NCBI GenBank assembly: GCA_947589325.1
Contig: CANQAM010000012.1
Coordinates: 1-59,453 of the forward strand
Origin: an uncultured Bacteroidales bacterium
Lineage (GTDB): Bacteria; Bacteroidota; Bacteroidia; Bacteroidales; UBA11471
Direction: 5' to 3'
DNA: 59,453 nt
Below the pieces are notes generated by a model, which was not told the DNA's origin, ran no database searches, and saw only the letters and a program-made list of their open reading frames with translations. A program made the position numbers and the translations under genes. This document shows positions 8,867-17,568 of the stretch, in pieces; position 1 is the first letter of the stretch, and every line of letters starts with the position of its first letter.

Positions 8867-11374
8867 ATGGCAACAAAAAAAGTCGATAATATCAAACCGA
8901 AAAAAGAGAACGGCACGGCAACTCCGCACGAAAGTTTCCTGCATAAGACCCGACGGATACTGCAAGACGAACGCACCCGTTTCATCGGGGGGCTGTTGCT
9001 GCTGATTTTTACCATTTTCCTGACGATTTCGTTTATCTCCTTTTTCTTTTCCGGCGCTGCCGACCAAAGCCTCCTCGATTACCATTCGGCAAAATCGCCC
9101 CGCTATATCGGGAACGGCATACATAGTTGGACAGGATTATGGGGGGCTTATTGCGCCGACTTGTTCATTAACCGCTGGATAGGCATATCGGCATTTTTCT
9201 TCGTGTTCTTTTTAGGCGGTGTGGGATTGAAACTGATGAAAGTCATCTCATTTTCCACTGCCAAAGCATTGGCATATACCACCGCGCTCTGCATCATCGT
9301 ATCGCTTGCCTGCGGATTTTTCTTTCTCCACCTCTACGAAGACTCCTATCTCTTTTTAGGCGGGTATCAAGGCTATTACGTAACTTTGTGGCTGGAATCG
9401 GCAATCGGCTGGCCCGGCACGCTGCTGCTTATCATCGCCGGCTTATTGCTGCTGGCTATTGCCATAAGCCGCCGTACCATATCGGTGTTGCGCCACCTGT
9501 TCCGCATGGACTTCATCAAGCGGAAGAAAAAAGAGCCGGCCGTTACACCGGAAACGGAGGAAAACGACACACCCCAAGAGGAGGAAAACGGCGAATCCAT
9601 CGAAAAAACTCCGTCCGATATTGAAATGACGATTATCGATGCTACGACGTCCGATTCGTCCGAACCCGAAGGTGCTGTATCGGAACCGGCAGCCGAAATG
9701 CCATACCCGTTCGATATGCCCGAGCAAAAAGATTTTACGCTTTATAATCCCGCTCCCGACAAACTGCCGGAAACGCCGGAGGAACCGGAGGGAGAAGAAA
9801 CGGAACCGAAATTTGAAATAAAAGCAGGCGAGGAAGAAGCCGAAGCTACGGAACAGGCAAAACTCGACAAATACGATCCGACTCTCGACTTGTCGCTCTA
9901 CACGCCCCCGACGTTCGACCTGTTGAAACCCGACAACACCAACGGCACCAACATTGACATAGCCGAACAGGAAGCCAACAAACAGCGCATCATCACCACG
10001 CTCGAAAACTACGGCATACGCATCAGCTCCATCAAAGCGACCGTAGGTCCTACGGTAACGCTTTACGAAATCGTACCCGAAGCGGGTATAAAAATTTCAA
10101 AAATCAAAAACCTCGAAGACGATATTGCCCTCAGCCTCGCCGCTCTCGGAATCCGCATCATCGCCCCTATTCCGGGCAAAGGTACGGTGGGTATAGAAGT
10201 GCCGAACCACAACCCGCAGACGGTAATGATGCGCCCGATCATCGCTTCGCAGAAATTTCAGGAATGCACCTACGAACTGCCGTTGGCACTGGGCAAAACC
10301 ATTACCAACGAGATATTCATGGTCGATCTCTGCAAGATGCCGCACATACTGGTAGCCGGTGCGACCGGTCAAGGAAAATCGGTGGGACTGAACGCCATTA
10401 TCACCTCGCTGCTGTACAAGAAGCACCCTTCGCAATTGAAATTCGTGATGGTCGATCCCAAGAAAGTGGAATTCAGCTTGTACAGCTCTATCGAGCGTCA
10501 CTTCTTGGCAAAGCTGCCCGACAGCGAAGATGCCATTATTACCGAAACCGACAAAGTGGTGCAAACGCTCAATTCGGTGTGCGTGGAAATGGACAGCCGT
10601 TTCAAACTGCTGCAACTCGCCCGTGTACACAACATCAAAGAGTATAACGACAAATTCATAGCCCGCCAGCTCAACCCCGAAAAGGGACATCGCTATATGC
10701 CTTATTTAGTGGTTGTTATCGACGAGTTCGGCGACCTCATCATGACGGCAGGACGGGAAGTGGAAATGCCTATCGCGCGCATCGCCCAGTTGGGTCGTGC
10801 AGCGGGGCTGCACATGATTATCGCCACCCAACGCCCCTCGACCAACATCATCACGGGAAGCATCAAAGCCAACTTCCCCGCGCGCATCGCCTTCAAAGTG
10901 GCGTCGATGATCGACTCGCGCACCATTCTCGACACGCCGGGCGCCAACCAGCTGATAGGCAAAGGCGATATGCTGATTTCGTGCAACGGCGGCATCACCC
11001 GCGTACAGTGCGCTTTCATCGACACGCCCGAAGTCGAAGGCATCTGCCAGTACATCGGCGCGCAGCAAAGTTACCCCACCGCGTACCTGCTGCCCGAATA
11101 TGTATCGGAAAACAGCGGCGTCACCGGAAACGCCGACGATTTGAAAGACCGCGACCCCTTCTTCGAGGACGCCGCCCGATTGATTGTCGCTAACCAACAA
11201 GGCTCGACCTCTCTCATTCAACGGAAATTCGCTATCGGGTACAACCGTGCGGGAAGGCTGATGGACCAGTTGGAAGCCGCCGGCATCGTCGGTCCGTTCG
11301 AAGGCAGCAAAGCCCGCCAAGTCCTCGTCATGGACGATATGCACCTCGATCAGATATTGGAATCGCTGCGATAG
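8867..11374 (+). CDS. ftsK: DNA translocase FtsK
   Basis: FtsK is a membrane-anchored hexameric pump that moves the chromosome at the septum and activates XerCD recombination at dif. The 835-residue protein has four membrane segments (about residues 43-65, 100-123, 128-155 and 178-205), a long acidic Pro/Glu-rich linker (about 225-360), and a RecA-like motor. Walker A GATGQGKSVGLN is near 497 and Walker B VVVIDEFGDL near 615. A C-terminal winged-helix gamma domain (about 770-835) includes RKFAIGYNRAGRLMDQLE, which reads KOPS-type polarity signals in known FtsK. It is followed after 2 bases by lolA, a common Bacteroidetes pair. Confidence 0.95.
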   Translation: MATKKVDNIKPKKENGTATPHESFLHKTRRILQDERTRFIGGLLLLIFTIFLTISFISFFFSGAADQSLLDYHSAKSPRYIGNGIHSWTGLWGAYCADLFINRWIGISAFFFVFFLGGVGLKLMKVISFSTAKALAYTTALCIIVSLACGFFFLHLYEDSYLFLGGYQGYYVTLWLESAIGWPGTLLLIIAGLLLLAIAISRRTISVLRHLFRMDFIKRKKKEPAVTPETEENDTPQEEENGESIEKTPSDIEMTIIDATTSDSSEPEGAVSEPAAEMPYPFDMPEQKDFTLYNPAPDKLPETPEEPEGEETEPKFEIKAGEEEAEATEQAKLDKYDPTLDLSLYTPPTFDLLKPDNTNGTNIDIAEQEANKQRIITTLENYGIRISSIKATVGPTVTLYEIVPEAGIKISKIKNLEDDIALSLAALGIRIIAPIPGKGTVGIEVPNHNPQTVMMRPIIASQKFQECTYELPLALGKTITNEIFMVDLCKMPHILVAGATGQGKSVGLNAIITSLLYKKHPSQLKFVMVDPKKVEFSLYSSIERHFLAKLPDSEDAIITETDKVVQTLNSVCVEMDSRFKLLQLARVHNIKEYNDKFIARQLNPEKGHRYMPYLVVVIDEFGDLIMTAGREVEMPIARIAQLGRAAGLHMIIATQRPSTNIITGSIKANFPARIAFKVASMIDSRTILDTPGANQLIGKGDMLISCNGGITRVQCAFIDTPEVEGICQYIGAQQSYPTAYLLPEYVSENSGVTGNADDLKDRDPFFEDAARLIVANQQGSTSLIQRKFAIGYNRAGRLMDQLEAAGIVGPFEGSKARQVLVMDDMHLDQILESLR

Positions 11375-11376
11375 TC

Positions 11377-11985
11377 ATGTTCAAAAAGACGCTTTTCATA
11401 TTGCCCCTTCTCCTGTTTGCCCTGCCCTGTATGGCACAAGAGAATGCCATTGCTTCGCTCGACAAAGCGATAGCAAAAATAAGCGAAGCCGAAAGCATTT
11501 CGATAAACTTCACGCTGTGTCAAGAGGGTGACGATACGGCCGGAACAATCGATATGCAGCGCGAAAAATTCGTCTTGCATCTCTCCGACATGACGGTATG
11601 GTTCGACGGTACGACGCAATGGACTTACATCGAGTCGGCACAGGAAATAAACATCAGCACCCCCGAAGCCGAAGAATTGGAACAGACCAGTCCGCTCCTG
11701 CTGCTGCAATCGTACAAAAAGGACTTCATCTGCCAATCCACCGAAAAAAACGGAGATATATGCACCGCCGTACTCCACCCGAAAGAGCCGGCAAACATAC
11801 AAACCGTAACGATAACATGGGACGCAAAGAAGAATGAAATAACCCGACTGTCCGTTTCACAAGAGGGAGGCGCCTCAATCGAAATAACGCTGCAATCATA
11901 CAAAACGGACAAAAACTTTTCGCCCGACCACTTTGTTTTCGACAAAAATAAATACCCGAATACCGAAATCATAGATTTACGCTGA
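11377..11985 (+). CDS. lolA: LolA-like outer-membrane lipoprotein carrier
   Basis: LolA shuttles lipoproteins through the periplasm from the Lol ABC transporter to the outer membrane. The 202-residue product starts with a signal peptide cleaved after PCMA (residues 1-19). It continues as a beta-rich domain with the LolA pattern ISINFTL early, DGTTQWTYIESAQEINIS in the middle, and short strands to the end. Sequence conservation in this family is low, so the call rests on fold pattern, size and position 2 bases behind ftsK, where lolA is found in many Bacteroidetes. It could instead be a LolA-fold periplasmic protein with a different cargo. Confidence 0.82.
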   Translation: MFKKTLFILPLLLFALPCMAQENAIASLDKAIAKISEAESISINFTLCQEGDDTAGTIDMQREKFVLHLSDMTVWFDGTTQWTYIESAQEINISTPEAEELEQTSPLLLLQSYKKDFICQSTEKNGDICTAVLHPKEPANIQTVTITWDAKKNEITRLSVSQEGGASIEITLQSYKTDKNFSPDHFVFDKNKYPNTEIIDLR

Positions 11986-12010
11986 CATAAACACTCTAAA
12001 CATCAAAACT

Positions 12011-12955
12011 ATGGAAACAATCGAAAGAATCCGTTGTCTTATCGTAGGTTCCGGCCCTGCCGGATTTACCGCCGCCATTTATGCCGCACGCGCCAATCTC
12101 TCGCCCGTATTGTACGAAGGCATACAACCGGGCGGACAACTGACTACTACCACCGATATAGAAAACTTTCCGGGCTATCCCGAAGGCGTATCGGGTACGG
12201 AAATGATGGAACAGCTTCGCCGGCAGGCACAGCGTTTCGGCACCGACATACGCAACGGCATCGTTACGCAAAGCGATTTTTCCCATACCCCCTACCGTCT
12301 CACTATCGACGGCGAAAAAACAATCGAAGCCGATGCGCTGATTATCGCCACCGGCGCTTCCGCCAAATATCTCGGACTGCCCGATGAAACGAAATATGCC
12401 GGTCAAGGCGTATCCGCCTGCGCCACCTGCGACGGATTTTTCTATCGCAAAAAACGTGTGGCAGTCGTCGGCGGCGGCGACACGGCTTGCGAAGAAGCCG
12501 TATATCTGTCGCATCTGGCATCGAAAGTGTATATGATTGTGCGGAAAGACTACCTGCGCGCCTCCAAAATCATGCAGGAACGTGTAATGCAGAGCGAAAA
12601 CATCGAAGTGCTGTTCGAAACCCAAACCGTCGGACTGTTCGGCGAAAACGGCGTAGAGGGAGCGCATCTCGTAAAACACAAAGGCACCGATCGCGAAGAA
12701 TACATCGACATCGCCATCGACGGATTCTTCCTCGCTATCGGGCACACACCCAATACAAAAGCGTTCCCCGACATCGCCACCGACGAAGCGGGTTACATCG
12801 TAACCGACGGGCGTACCACCGCCACCAACATTGCCGGTGTGTTCGCGGCCGGCGACGTTGCCGACCCGTTGTACCGCCAAGCCGTAACGGCTGCGGCAAG
12901 CGGCTGCCGTGCAGCTATCGATGCCGAAAAATATTTGCTGGAAAAAGGCTTGTAA
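12011..12955 (+). CDS. trxB: Thioredoxin-disulfide reductase
   Basis: TrxB reduces thioredoxin with NADPH through FAD and a redox disulfide in the cytosol. The 314 residues have the FAD motif GSGPAGFTAAIYAA at 13-26, the redox-active CATC at 137-140, the NADPH motif GGGDTACEEAVYLS, and the C-terminal FAD motif GVFAAGDVADPLYRQA. All are intact and the length is normal. It lies 25 bases behind lolA without a visible -7 element of its own, so readthrough from ftsK-lolA is likely. A clear hairpin terminator follows. Confidence 0.96.
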   Translation: METIERIRCLIVGSGPAGFTAAIYAARANLSPVLYEGIQPGGQLTTTTDIENFPGYPEGVSGTEMMEQLRRQAQRFGTDIRNGIVTQSDFSHTPYRLTIDGEKTIEADALIIATGASAKYLGLPDETKYAGQGVSACATCDGFFYRKKRVAVVGGGDTACEEAVYLSHLASKVYMIVRKDYLRASKIMQERVMQSENIEVLFETQTVGLFGENGVEGAHLVKHKGTDREEYIDIAIDGFFLAIGHTPNTKAFPDIATDEAGYIVTDGRTTATNIAGVFAAGDVADPLYRQAVTAAASGCRAAIDAEKYLLEKGL

Positions 12956-12976
12956 TTTATTCCGACAAAAACGACG

Positions 12977-13006
12977 AAAAAAGGTTAGAAAATTTCTAAC
13001 CTTTTT
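12977..13006. terminator. Terminator after trxB
   Basis: The hairpin GGTTAGAA/TTCTAACC is flanked by A6 on the left and T5 on the right and works on either strand. Confidence 0.85.
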
Positions 13007-13053
13007 GTATTTTAATATCTTTACACCGTAAATCATATCATAAAATAAACATT

Positions 13054-13653
13054 ATGAAAACTACAAAAACATTTCTATTGGGCTTTGCCATAGTATTGTT
13101 CGGTTGTGGTGCCGCTTCATGCAGCGACGACGACAAAAAAGATAATGAACCCCAAAATCCTACAGAATCGCCTATTGACCCCCAAAATCCTACCGAATCG
13201 CCAACTGAGCCTCAAAATCCTACAGCAACGGTAACGAAAGTGGAATATACCTTTTCGTTCGAGCCGCAAGCCGATCAGTTAGAAGTATTCGACCTGACAG
13301 CCGAATACACCGATTTTTCCGGCAATACCCAAACGGAACCCGTTACGGGGATATGGAAAAAGACCTTTGCATGCGAAAAATTCCCGAGCGATTTTTCGTT
13401 GCAAATAGTACGTACACTCAAAACGGGCGTGGAATATACAAAAGATAGTTACGGTATCGGCTACACTTCTGACTATACATCTGAAATCTTTCTCTCCGAC
13501 GGTAAATCCAAACAAGGCCAGATGTCACACTTTTCTTCAAATTTATCCTCACCAAAAAATAAAATCGATCAGGTACGTCCGATCTTATATCATACCGCTT
13601 TCACGGTTGACTTGAACGAAGAAAAAGACAATATCGTCAGAACCGACAAATAA
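13054..13653 (+). CDS. Small surface-type lipoprotein with PQNPTESP tandem repeat, function unknown
   Basis: I do not recognise a family. The 199-residue product begins with a lipoprotein signal peptide. The best lipid-attachment cysteine is C23 (AASC), followed by SDDDKKD, an acidic tail like the export signal of Bacteroidetes surface lipoproteins. Next comes a proline-rich stalk of three 10-residue repeats (PQNPTESPID, PQNPTESPTE, PQNPTATV), then a beta-rich domain with YTFSFEPQADQLEVFDLTAE. Such a stalk typically lifts a domain from the membrane. The gene stands alone between two terminators; a near-consensus -7 element TATCTTTA lies at 13016-13023. It converges on mscL. Confidence 0.8.
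   Translation: MKTTKTFLLGFAIVLFGCGAASCSDDDKKDNEPQNPTESPIDPQNPTESPTEPQNPTATVTKVEYTFSFEPQADQLEVFDLTAEYTDFSGNTQTEPVTGIWKKTFACEKFPSDFSLQIVRTLKTGVEYTKDSYGIGYTSDYTSEIFLSDGKSKQGQMSHFSSNLSSPKNKIDQVRPILYHTAFTVDLNEEKDNIVRTDK
13150..13230 (+). repeat. Three 30-bp tandem repeats in the lipoprotein stalk
   Basis: In-frame units at 13150-13179, 13180-13209 and 13210-13230 (partial) encode PQNPTESP-type decapeptides. The shared DNA core is CAAAATCCTAC. Copy number could vary by slippage without breaking the frame. Confidence 0.8.
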
Positions 13654-13685
13654 AAACATCGCATCGCAGCACCGGATATTCCGAT

Positions 13686-13727
13686 AAAGAACGACCGGCG
13701 GCACGTGGGTGCCGCCGGTCGTTCTTT
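13686..13727. terminator. Shared terminator between convergent lipoprotein and mscL genes
   Basis: Arms 13686-13704 and 13709-13727 pair over 19 bp with a 4-base loop; A-rich and T-rich flanks serve both strands. Confidence 0.88.
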
Positions 13728-13743
13728 TATAAAATCATCGCAA

Positions 13744-14166
13744 TTATTTTTTCTCTTTGAGCAGGTCGCGAATTTCTTTCAGCAACTTCACATCGTCGGG
13801 CTCCACAGGTTCGGGGGCGGGAGCTGCGGCTTCGGCAGCTTTTTTCTTCGCGGAGAAACGGTTGATGAGCTTTATCACCATGAAGATGGAGAAAGCGATT
13901 ACCAAGAAATCGAACGTCACCTGTATGAAGTTTCCGTAATTCACGGTTACTTCATGCGATGCCAAGTCGAGACCCGGCGCTTTGAACGTCCATTTCAAAG
14001 AGGTAAAATCGATACCGCCGATCAAAATACCGATAAGCGGCATGACAACGTCGGCAACCAACGAAGAAACGATTTTGCCGAATGCACCGCCGATGATAAC
14101 ACCGACTGCCATATCGACCACATTGCCACGCATGGCAAATTCCTTAAATTCCTGAAGCATTTTCAT
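13744..14166 (-). CDS. mscL: Large-conductance mechanosensitive channel MscL
   Basis: MscL is an inner-membrane homopentameric channel that opens under membrane tension and releases solutes after hypo-osmotic shock. The 140-residue product has the family N-terminus [21 protein letters not shown], the pore-lining first helix [20 protein letters not shown], a periplasmic loop (residues 47-80), a second helix rich in V/I/F, and a charged C-terminal bundle ending [13 protein letters not shown]. Length and motifs are normal. It is a single-gene unit with its own -7 element and the shared terminator downstream. Confidence 0.96.
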   Translation of the reverse strand: MKMLQEFKEFAMRGNVVDMAVGVIIGGAFGKIVSSLVADVVMPLIGILIGGIDFTSLKWTFKAPGLDLASHEVTVNYGNFIQVTFDFLVIAFSIFMVIKLINRFSAKKKAAEAAAPAPEPVEPDDVKLLKEIRDLLKEKK

Positions 14167-14191
14167 AGCACATAAATTTTTAATTTGTTTG

Positions 14192-14199
14192 CAAAAATA
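14192..14199 (-). promoter_or_regulatory. -7 element of mscL
   Basis: The minus strand reads TATTTTTG here, 25 bases before the mscL ATG at 14166. Confidence 0.6.
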
Positions 14200-14316
14200 T
14201 ATGTTTTATATGTAAAAAACAAATTTATTGCCCACAACAGCCGTCATCGAACGCATGCTGTCGGAAAATAAACGTTAATCCGCCGCCGAGTATCGGTAGA
14301 AATGTAAAAGTTTATG

Positions 14317-14324
14317 TATTTTTG
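14317..14324 (+). promoter_or_regulatory. -7 element (TATTTTTG) of ribF
   Basis: An exact match lies 19 bases before the ATG at 14344. It overlaps an in-frame ATG at 14314, which therefore cannot be the start. Confidence 0.7.
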
Positions 14325-14343
14325 TTCCGATTTGAACGACACC

Positions 14344-15267
14344 ATGCAAATTATCGAATCTCTACCGTTCCGTCCGGAAAAAGGATTGGCAGCCACCATC
14401 GGATTTTTCGACGGGGTACACGCGGGACATCGCGCCCTGCTTGCCGACGTGCAGACCGCTGCCGCCGAAAAAGGACTGGCATCGGGAATCATCACTTTCC
14501 GCGAACACCCGAAAACCGTACTGACACACGAGCGCATGCCGCTGCTCACCACGACCGAAGAACGAATGGCATTGCTCGCCGCGACCGGCATCGACTTCTG
14601 CATACTGCTCGATTTCACCCCTGCTGTCGCCGGCATGTCGGCATACGATTTCATGGCGTCGATACACGAACATTACGGCGTGCAACATCTGACAATGGGA
14701 TACGACCACCGGTTCGGACACAACAGCAGCGACACGCCCGACGATTACCGCCGCTACGGCGAGAGGCTCGGCGTTACGGTATCGCACTCGGCAGCCTATA
14801 TGCCCGACGGACGCAAAGCGAGTTCTTCCGCCATACGCCGCCTGCTCGGCAGCGGAGAGGTGCGTGAAGCCGCCCGCCTGCTCTCCTACGAATACCGTCT
14901 GGAAGGCACCGTTGTGGAAGGACAGCAACTCGGCCGACGCATCGGATTTCCGACTGCCAATATCGTTCCCGCGTGTGCCGACAAGATAATCCCCGCCAAC
15001 GGGGCATACGCTGTACGGGTATGGCTCGACGGCGGCAAAGAATACGGCGGTATGCTGAACATCGGTACGCACCCCACCGTCACTCCCGACAGCCGGGTGA
15101 AAAACATCGAAGCGCATCTGTTCGATTTCAACAGCTCGCTCTACGGGCAGCGGCTCCGCATAGAATTCGTGGAGTTTCTGCGGCCGGAATACCACATGGA
15201 CAACATCGAGTCGCTGCGCATGCAGCTGCTGCACGACAGAGAAAAAGCGCTCGGTATTCTGTTCTAA
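14344..15267 (+). CDS. ribF: Bifunctional riboflavin kinase / FAD synthetase RibF
   Basis: RibF phosphorylates riboflavin to FMN and adenylates FMN to FAD. The 307-residue protein has an N-terminal nucleotidyltransferase domain with TIGFFDGVHAGHRALL (the GxHxGH-type nucleotide motif) and the late SSSAIRRLL signature. The C-terminal flavokinase domain contains RRIGFPTANI and NIGTHPTV. The start at 14344 is set by the promoter just upstream and gives MQIIESLPF, a normal RibF beginning. The gene is monocistronic and ends at a two-way terminator shared with the convergent Lrp-type gene. Confidence 0.95.
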   Translation: MQIIESLPFRPEKGLAATIGFFDGVHAGHRALLADVQTAAAEKGLASGIITFREHPKTVLTHERMPLLTTTEERMALLAATGIDFCILLDFTPAVAGMSAYDFMASIHEHYGVQHLTMGYDHRFGHNSSDTPDDYRRYGERLGVTVSHSAAYMPDGRKASSSAIRRLLGSGEVREAARLLSYEYRLEGTVVEGQQLGRRIGFPTANIVPACADKIIPANGAYAVRVWLDGGKEYGGMLNIGTHPTVTPDSRVKNIEAHLFDFNSSLYGQRLRIEFVEFLRPEYHMDNIESLRMQLLHDREKALGILF

Positions 15268-15283
15268 GGGGTGTTGAGAAAAG

Positions 15284-15317
15284 AAAAAATCCGTTCTTGC
15301 AAAAGGACGGATTTTTT
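15284..15317. terminator. Shared terminator between ribF and the Lrp-type gene
   Basis: Arms 15284-15297 and 15304-15317 pair over 14 bp (one G-U) with A6/T6 ends, so both strands yield a U-run. Confidence 0.87.
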
Positions 15318-15335
15318 CATAAACGGTCATGCGCC

Positions 15336-15803
15336 TTACTCTTCCGGTTTATTGATAGGAATTTCCCTGTTAAGGCTTTGATCGAGCGATATGAGGGTTT
15401 CGGTCGATACGACACCCGGAATCTGCTGCACATGGTCGTTTATCAATTGCATCAGATGTTCGTTGTCGCGGGCATAGAGCTTGCAGAGCATCGTGTAGGG
15501 ACCGGTGGTGAAATGGCACTCCACCACTTCGGGAATCTTCGACAGCTCGGGCACGACATCTTTGTACATGGAGCCTTTTTCGAGACGGACTCCGATATAG
15601 GTGCACGTGCGATACCCCAGAATTTTGGGATTGACGTGATAGCCGGAGCCGACGATCACATTCATATCGATCAATCGCTGTATACGTTGGTGTATGGCAG
15701 CACGCGAAACGCCGCATTTGGCGGCTACATCTTTCGACGGAATACGTGCATTGCGCATGATGATTTCGAGGATTTGACGGTCAAGATTATCAATCTTCTC
15801 CAT
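15336..15803 (-). CDS. Lrp/AsnC family transcriptional regulator
   Basis: Proteins of this family bind DNA as dimers or octamers and respond to amino acids. The 155-residue product has an N-terminal helix-turn-helix (IDNLDRQILEIIMRNARI, then VAAKCGVSRAAIHQRIQRL). A linker and a C-terminal RAM ligand-binding domain follow (GYRTCTYIGVRLE, VVECHFTTGPYTMLCKLYA, VVSTETLISL). The start MEKIDNLDRQ at 15803 follows a -7 element; an upstream in-frame ATG lies inside that element. No neighbour reveals its target and the specific ligand is unknown. Confidence 0.92.
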   Translation of the reverse strand: MEKIDNLDRQILEIIMRNARIPSKDVAAKCGVSRAAIHQRIQRLIDMNVIVGSGYHVNPKILGYRTCTYIGVRLEKGSMYKDVVPELSKIPEVVECHFTTGPYTMLCKLYARDNEHLMQLINDHVQQIPGVVSTETLISLDQSLNREIPINKPEE

Positions 15804-15834
15804 AATATGTTTTTTTAATTCTGATTTGGTAAAG

Positions 15835-15842
15835 CAAAAATA
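15835..15842 (-). promoter_or_regulatory. -7 element of the Lrp-type gene
   Basis: The minus strand reads TATTTTTG, 31 bases before the ATG at 15803. Confidence 0.6.
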
Positions 15843-15930
15843 CACCTTTTTTGATATTGTCGTTCATTCAAATAGTGAAATAATGTATTTTTTCTCTAAA
15901 ATTTCTTTTTAATAAAAATTCGTTTCAAAA

Positions 15931-15966
15931 AAAGAAAGGTTCGGTATTTATTCCGAACCTTTCTTT
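15931..15966 (-). terminator. Terminator of the FKBP operon
   Basis: Arms AAAGAAAGGTTCGG (15931-15944) and its complement (15953-15966) pair fully; the minus strand continues into a T-run. Confidence 0.85.
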
Positions 15967-15991
15967 ATAAATAATAACTATCTGTTATTTG

Positions 15992-16831
15992 TTATTTTAC
16001 GATTTCCAACACTTCCACATCGAAAACAAGTACCGAGTTGGTGGGAATGAGGGCGCCGCGACCGCGCACGCCATATCCCAATTCCGAAGGAATGTATATC
16101 GTATATTTGGCACCGGGCGACATCAGCATAAGGGCTTCATTGAATCCGGGCACCATTTGACCGACAGTCATCTGCACGTTATCGTTGGCATCGAATTCCG
16201 TACCGTCAGCCAACGTGCCTTTGTAATTCACTTTTACCTTATCGCCCATTTTGACAGCTTCGCCCTTGCCGGCTTTCTGTACTTTGTAGAGCAGTCCGCT
16301 GGGAGTGGCAACGATGCCCTCTTCCTTTGCTTTGGCAGCCAAGAAGGCTTCACCGTCGGCTTTGTTCTGAATTGCTTCCGGCGACGAAGCCATTTTTCTT
16401 TCATCTGCTGCCGTCAAAATCGACTGCCATGCCATTTGAGCGGTCATCTCGTTCATCAACGCAGTAGAATCCTTATCTACGGCCGCACAAAGAGCAGCCA
16501 TGAAAATGGCTTTATCGACGGTGATATCCAACTGTTTGTACATTTTCTCCATTTGCTGTTTCATGGAGAGGGCAAAGGAGTAACCCAATTCGTACGAGAA
16601 TTTGGTGGAATCGCCTTTCAATCCTTCTTTCGCTCCTTTGAAGAATTGAGCCATATCCACAGCAGGATCCATACGCTGCACGCCGTTCAACACATCGCCA
16701 CCGGCTAAAACGCCGAATGCGTAGGACAACGAATCGGTTTCACTGTTCAATTCCTTGACCGACTTGCAAGAGTCGCATGATACAGCGGCAAACGACAAGG
16801 CTGCCGCCAAACTGATTACAATTTTTTTCAT
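15992..16831 (-). CDS. FKBP-type peptidyl-prolyl isomerase lipoprotein
   Basis: FKBP isomerases speed cis-trans isomerisation of proline peptide bonds; exported Mip/FkpA-like members act as envelope chaperones. The 279-residue product has a lipoprotein signal with C19 (AAVSC). A helical dimerisation domain (about 30-175; SLSYAFGVLAGGDVL, FALSMKQQMEKMY) is followed by the catalytic FKBP_C domain (about 185-279; GDKVKVNYKGTLADGTEFD, VPGFNEALMLMSPGAKYTIY, FDVEVLEI). It is the second gene of a two-gene unit, 10 bases behind a cytosolic-type paralogue. Confidence 0.93.
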   Translation of the reverse strand: MKKIVISLAAALSFAAVSCDSCKSVKELNSETDSLSYAFGVLAGGDVLNGVQRMDPAVDMAQFFKGAKEGLKGDSTKFSYELGYSFALSMKQQMEKMYKQLDITVDKAIFMAALCAAVDKDSTALMNEMTAQMAWQSILTAADERKMASSPEAIQNKADGEAFLAAKAKEEGIVATPSGLLYKVQKAGKGEAVKMGDKVKVNYKGTLADGTEFDANDNVQMTVGQMVPGFNEALMLMSPGAKYTIYIPSELGYGVRGRGALIPTNSVLVFDVEVLEIVK

Positions 16832-16841
16832 CGTTTTATGA

Positions 16842-17426
16842 TTAAATGATTTTTATGAGTTCCACTTCAAAAACGAGTGCGCTGTTGGGGGCAATGCTGC
16901 CTCCGGCACCCCGTTTTCCGTATGCGAGTTCGGAGGGAATATAAAGTTTCCAGCGCGAGCCTTCGGGCATGAGTTGCAGCGCTTCCACCCAGCCGGGTAT
17001 CACCTGATTGACGCCGAACACGGCGGGTGTGCCCCGCTGCACGGAGCTGTCGAACACCGTACCGTCGATGAGCGTGCCGTGATAATGGCACTGCACGCGG
17101 TCGGTCGCCGACGGACGGCGCCCCTTGCCCTCCGTCAGCACTTCGTACTGCAATCCGCTGGGCAGCGTCACCACGCCAGCGCGCTTTTTATTTTCTGCCA
17201 AAAAGGCTTCTCCGGCACGTAAATTACGCTCCTCGACCTCCTGCTGCAAGCGGGTGAAATAGTCGTTCACGATTTGCTTGGCTTCATCGTAGGTCATTTC
17301 CGGTTTCGCATTTTCATAAACGGCTTGCACACCGCGCGCAAAATCATCGACCGACAACGCTGCGATGCCCGACGACTTGAAGTTATTGCCCATGCTCAAA
17401 CCCAAAGCGTAACTTAATTTATCCAT
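16842..17426 (-). CDS. FKBP-type peptidyl-prolyl isomerase (no signal peptide)
   Basis: This is a second FKBP of the FklB type, 194 residues. It has a short N-terminal dimerisation domain (DKLSYALGLSMGNNFKSSG) and a catalytic domain from about 100 (DRVQCHYHGTLIDGTVFDSS, IPGWVEALQLMPEGSRWKLY, ELAYGKRGAGGSI, LVFEVELI). It begins directly with MDKLSYALG and has no hydrophobic leader, so it is probably cytosolic. It is the promoter-proximal gene of the pair. A one-mismatch -7 element (minus-strand TATCTTCG) at 17480-17487 may drive both genes. Confidence 0.92.
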   Translation of the reverse strand: MDKLSYALGLSMGNNFKSSGIAALSVDDFARGVQAVYENAKPEMTYDEAKQIVNDYFTRLQQEVEERNLRAGEAFLAENKKRAGVVTLPSGLQYEVLTEGKGRRPSATDRVQCHYHGTLIDGTVFDSSVQRGTPAVFGVNQVIPGWVEALQLMPEGSRWKLYIPSELAYGKRGAGGSIAPNSALVFEVELIKII

Positions 17427-17531
17427 ATTCCTATATTATGATTTTATTGGAAACTTTCACATTTCCGTGAAAAGCGAGGCGAAGATACGGTTTTTATTGC
17501 AGAGATTTCTTTTTTGAAACAAAAAAAATTC

Positions 17532-17539
17532 TAATTTTG
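17532..17539 (+). promoter_or_regulatory. -7 element (TAATTTTG) of the sirtuin gene
   Basis: An exact TAnnTTTG ends 29 bases before the ATG at 17569. It lies divergent from the presumed FKBP promoter about 45 bases away. Confidence 0.6.
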
Positions 17540-17568
17540 CAGGAAACGTCGCAAAAACAGATTGCATC

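Noticed and set aside
15992-17426. The two FKBP genes as one broken gene
   Set aside because: Both have complete dimerisation and catalytic domains, and the downstream one has its own lipoprotein signal.
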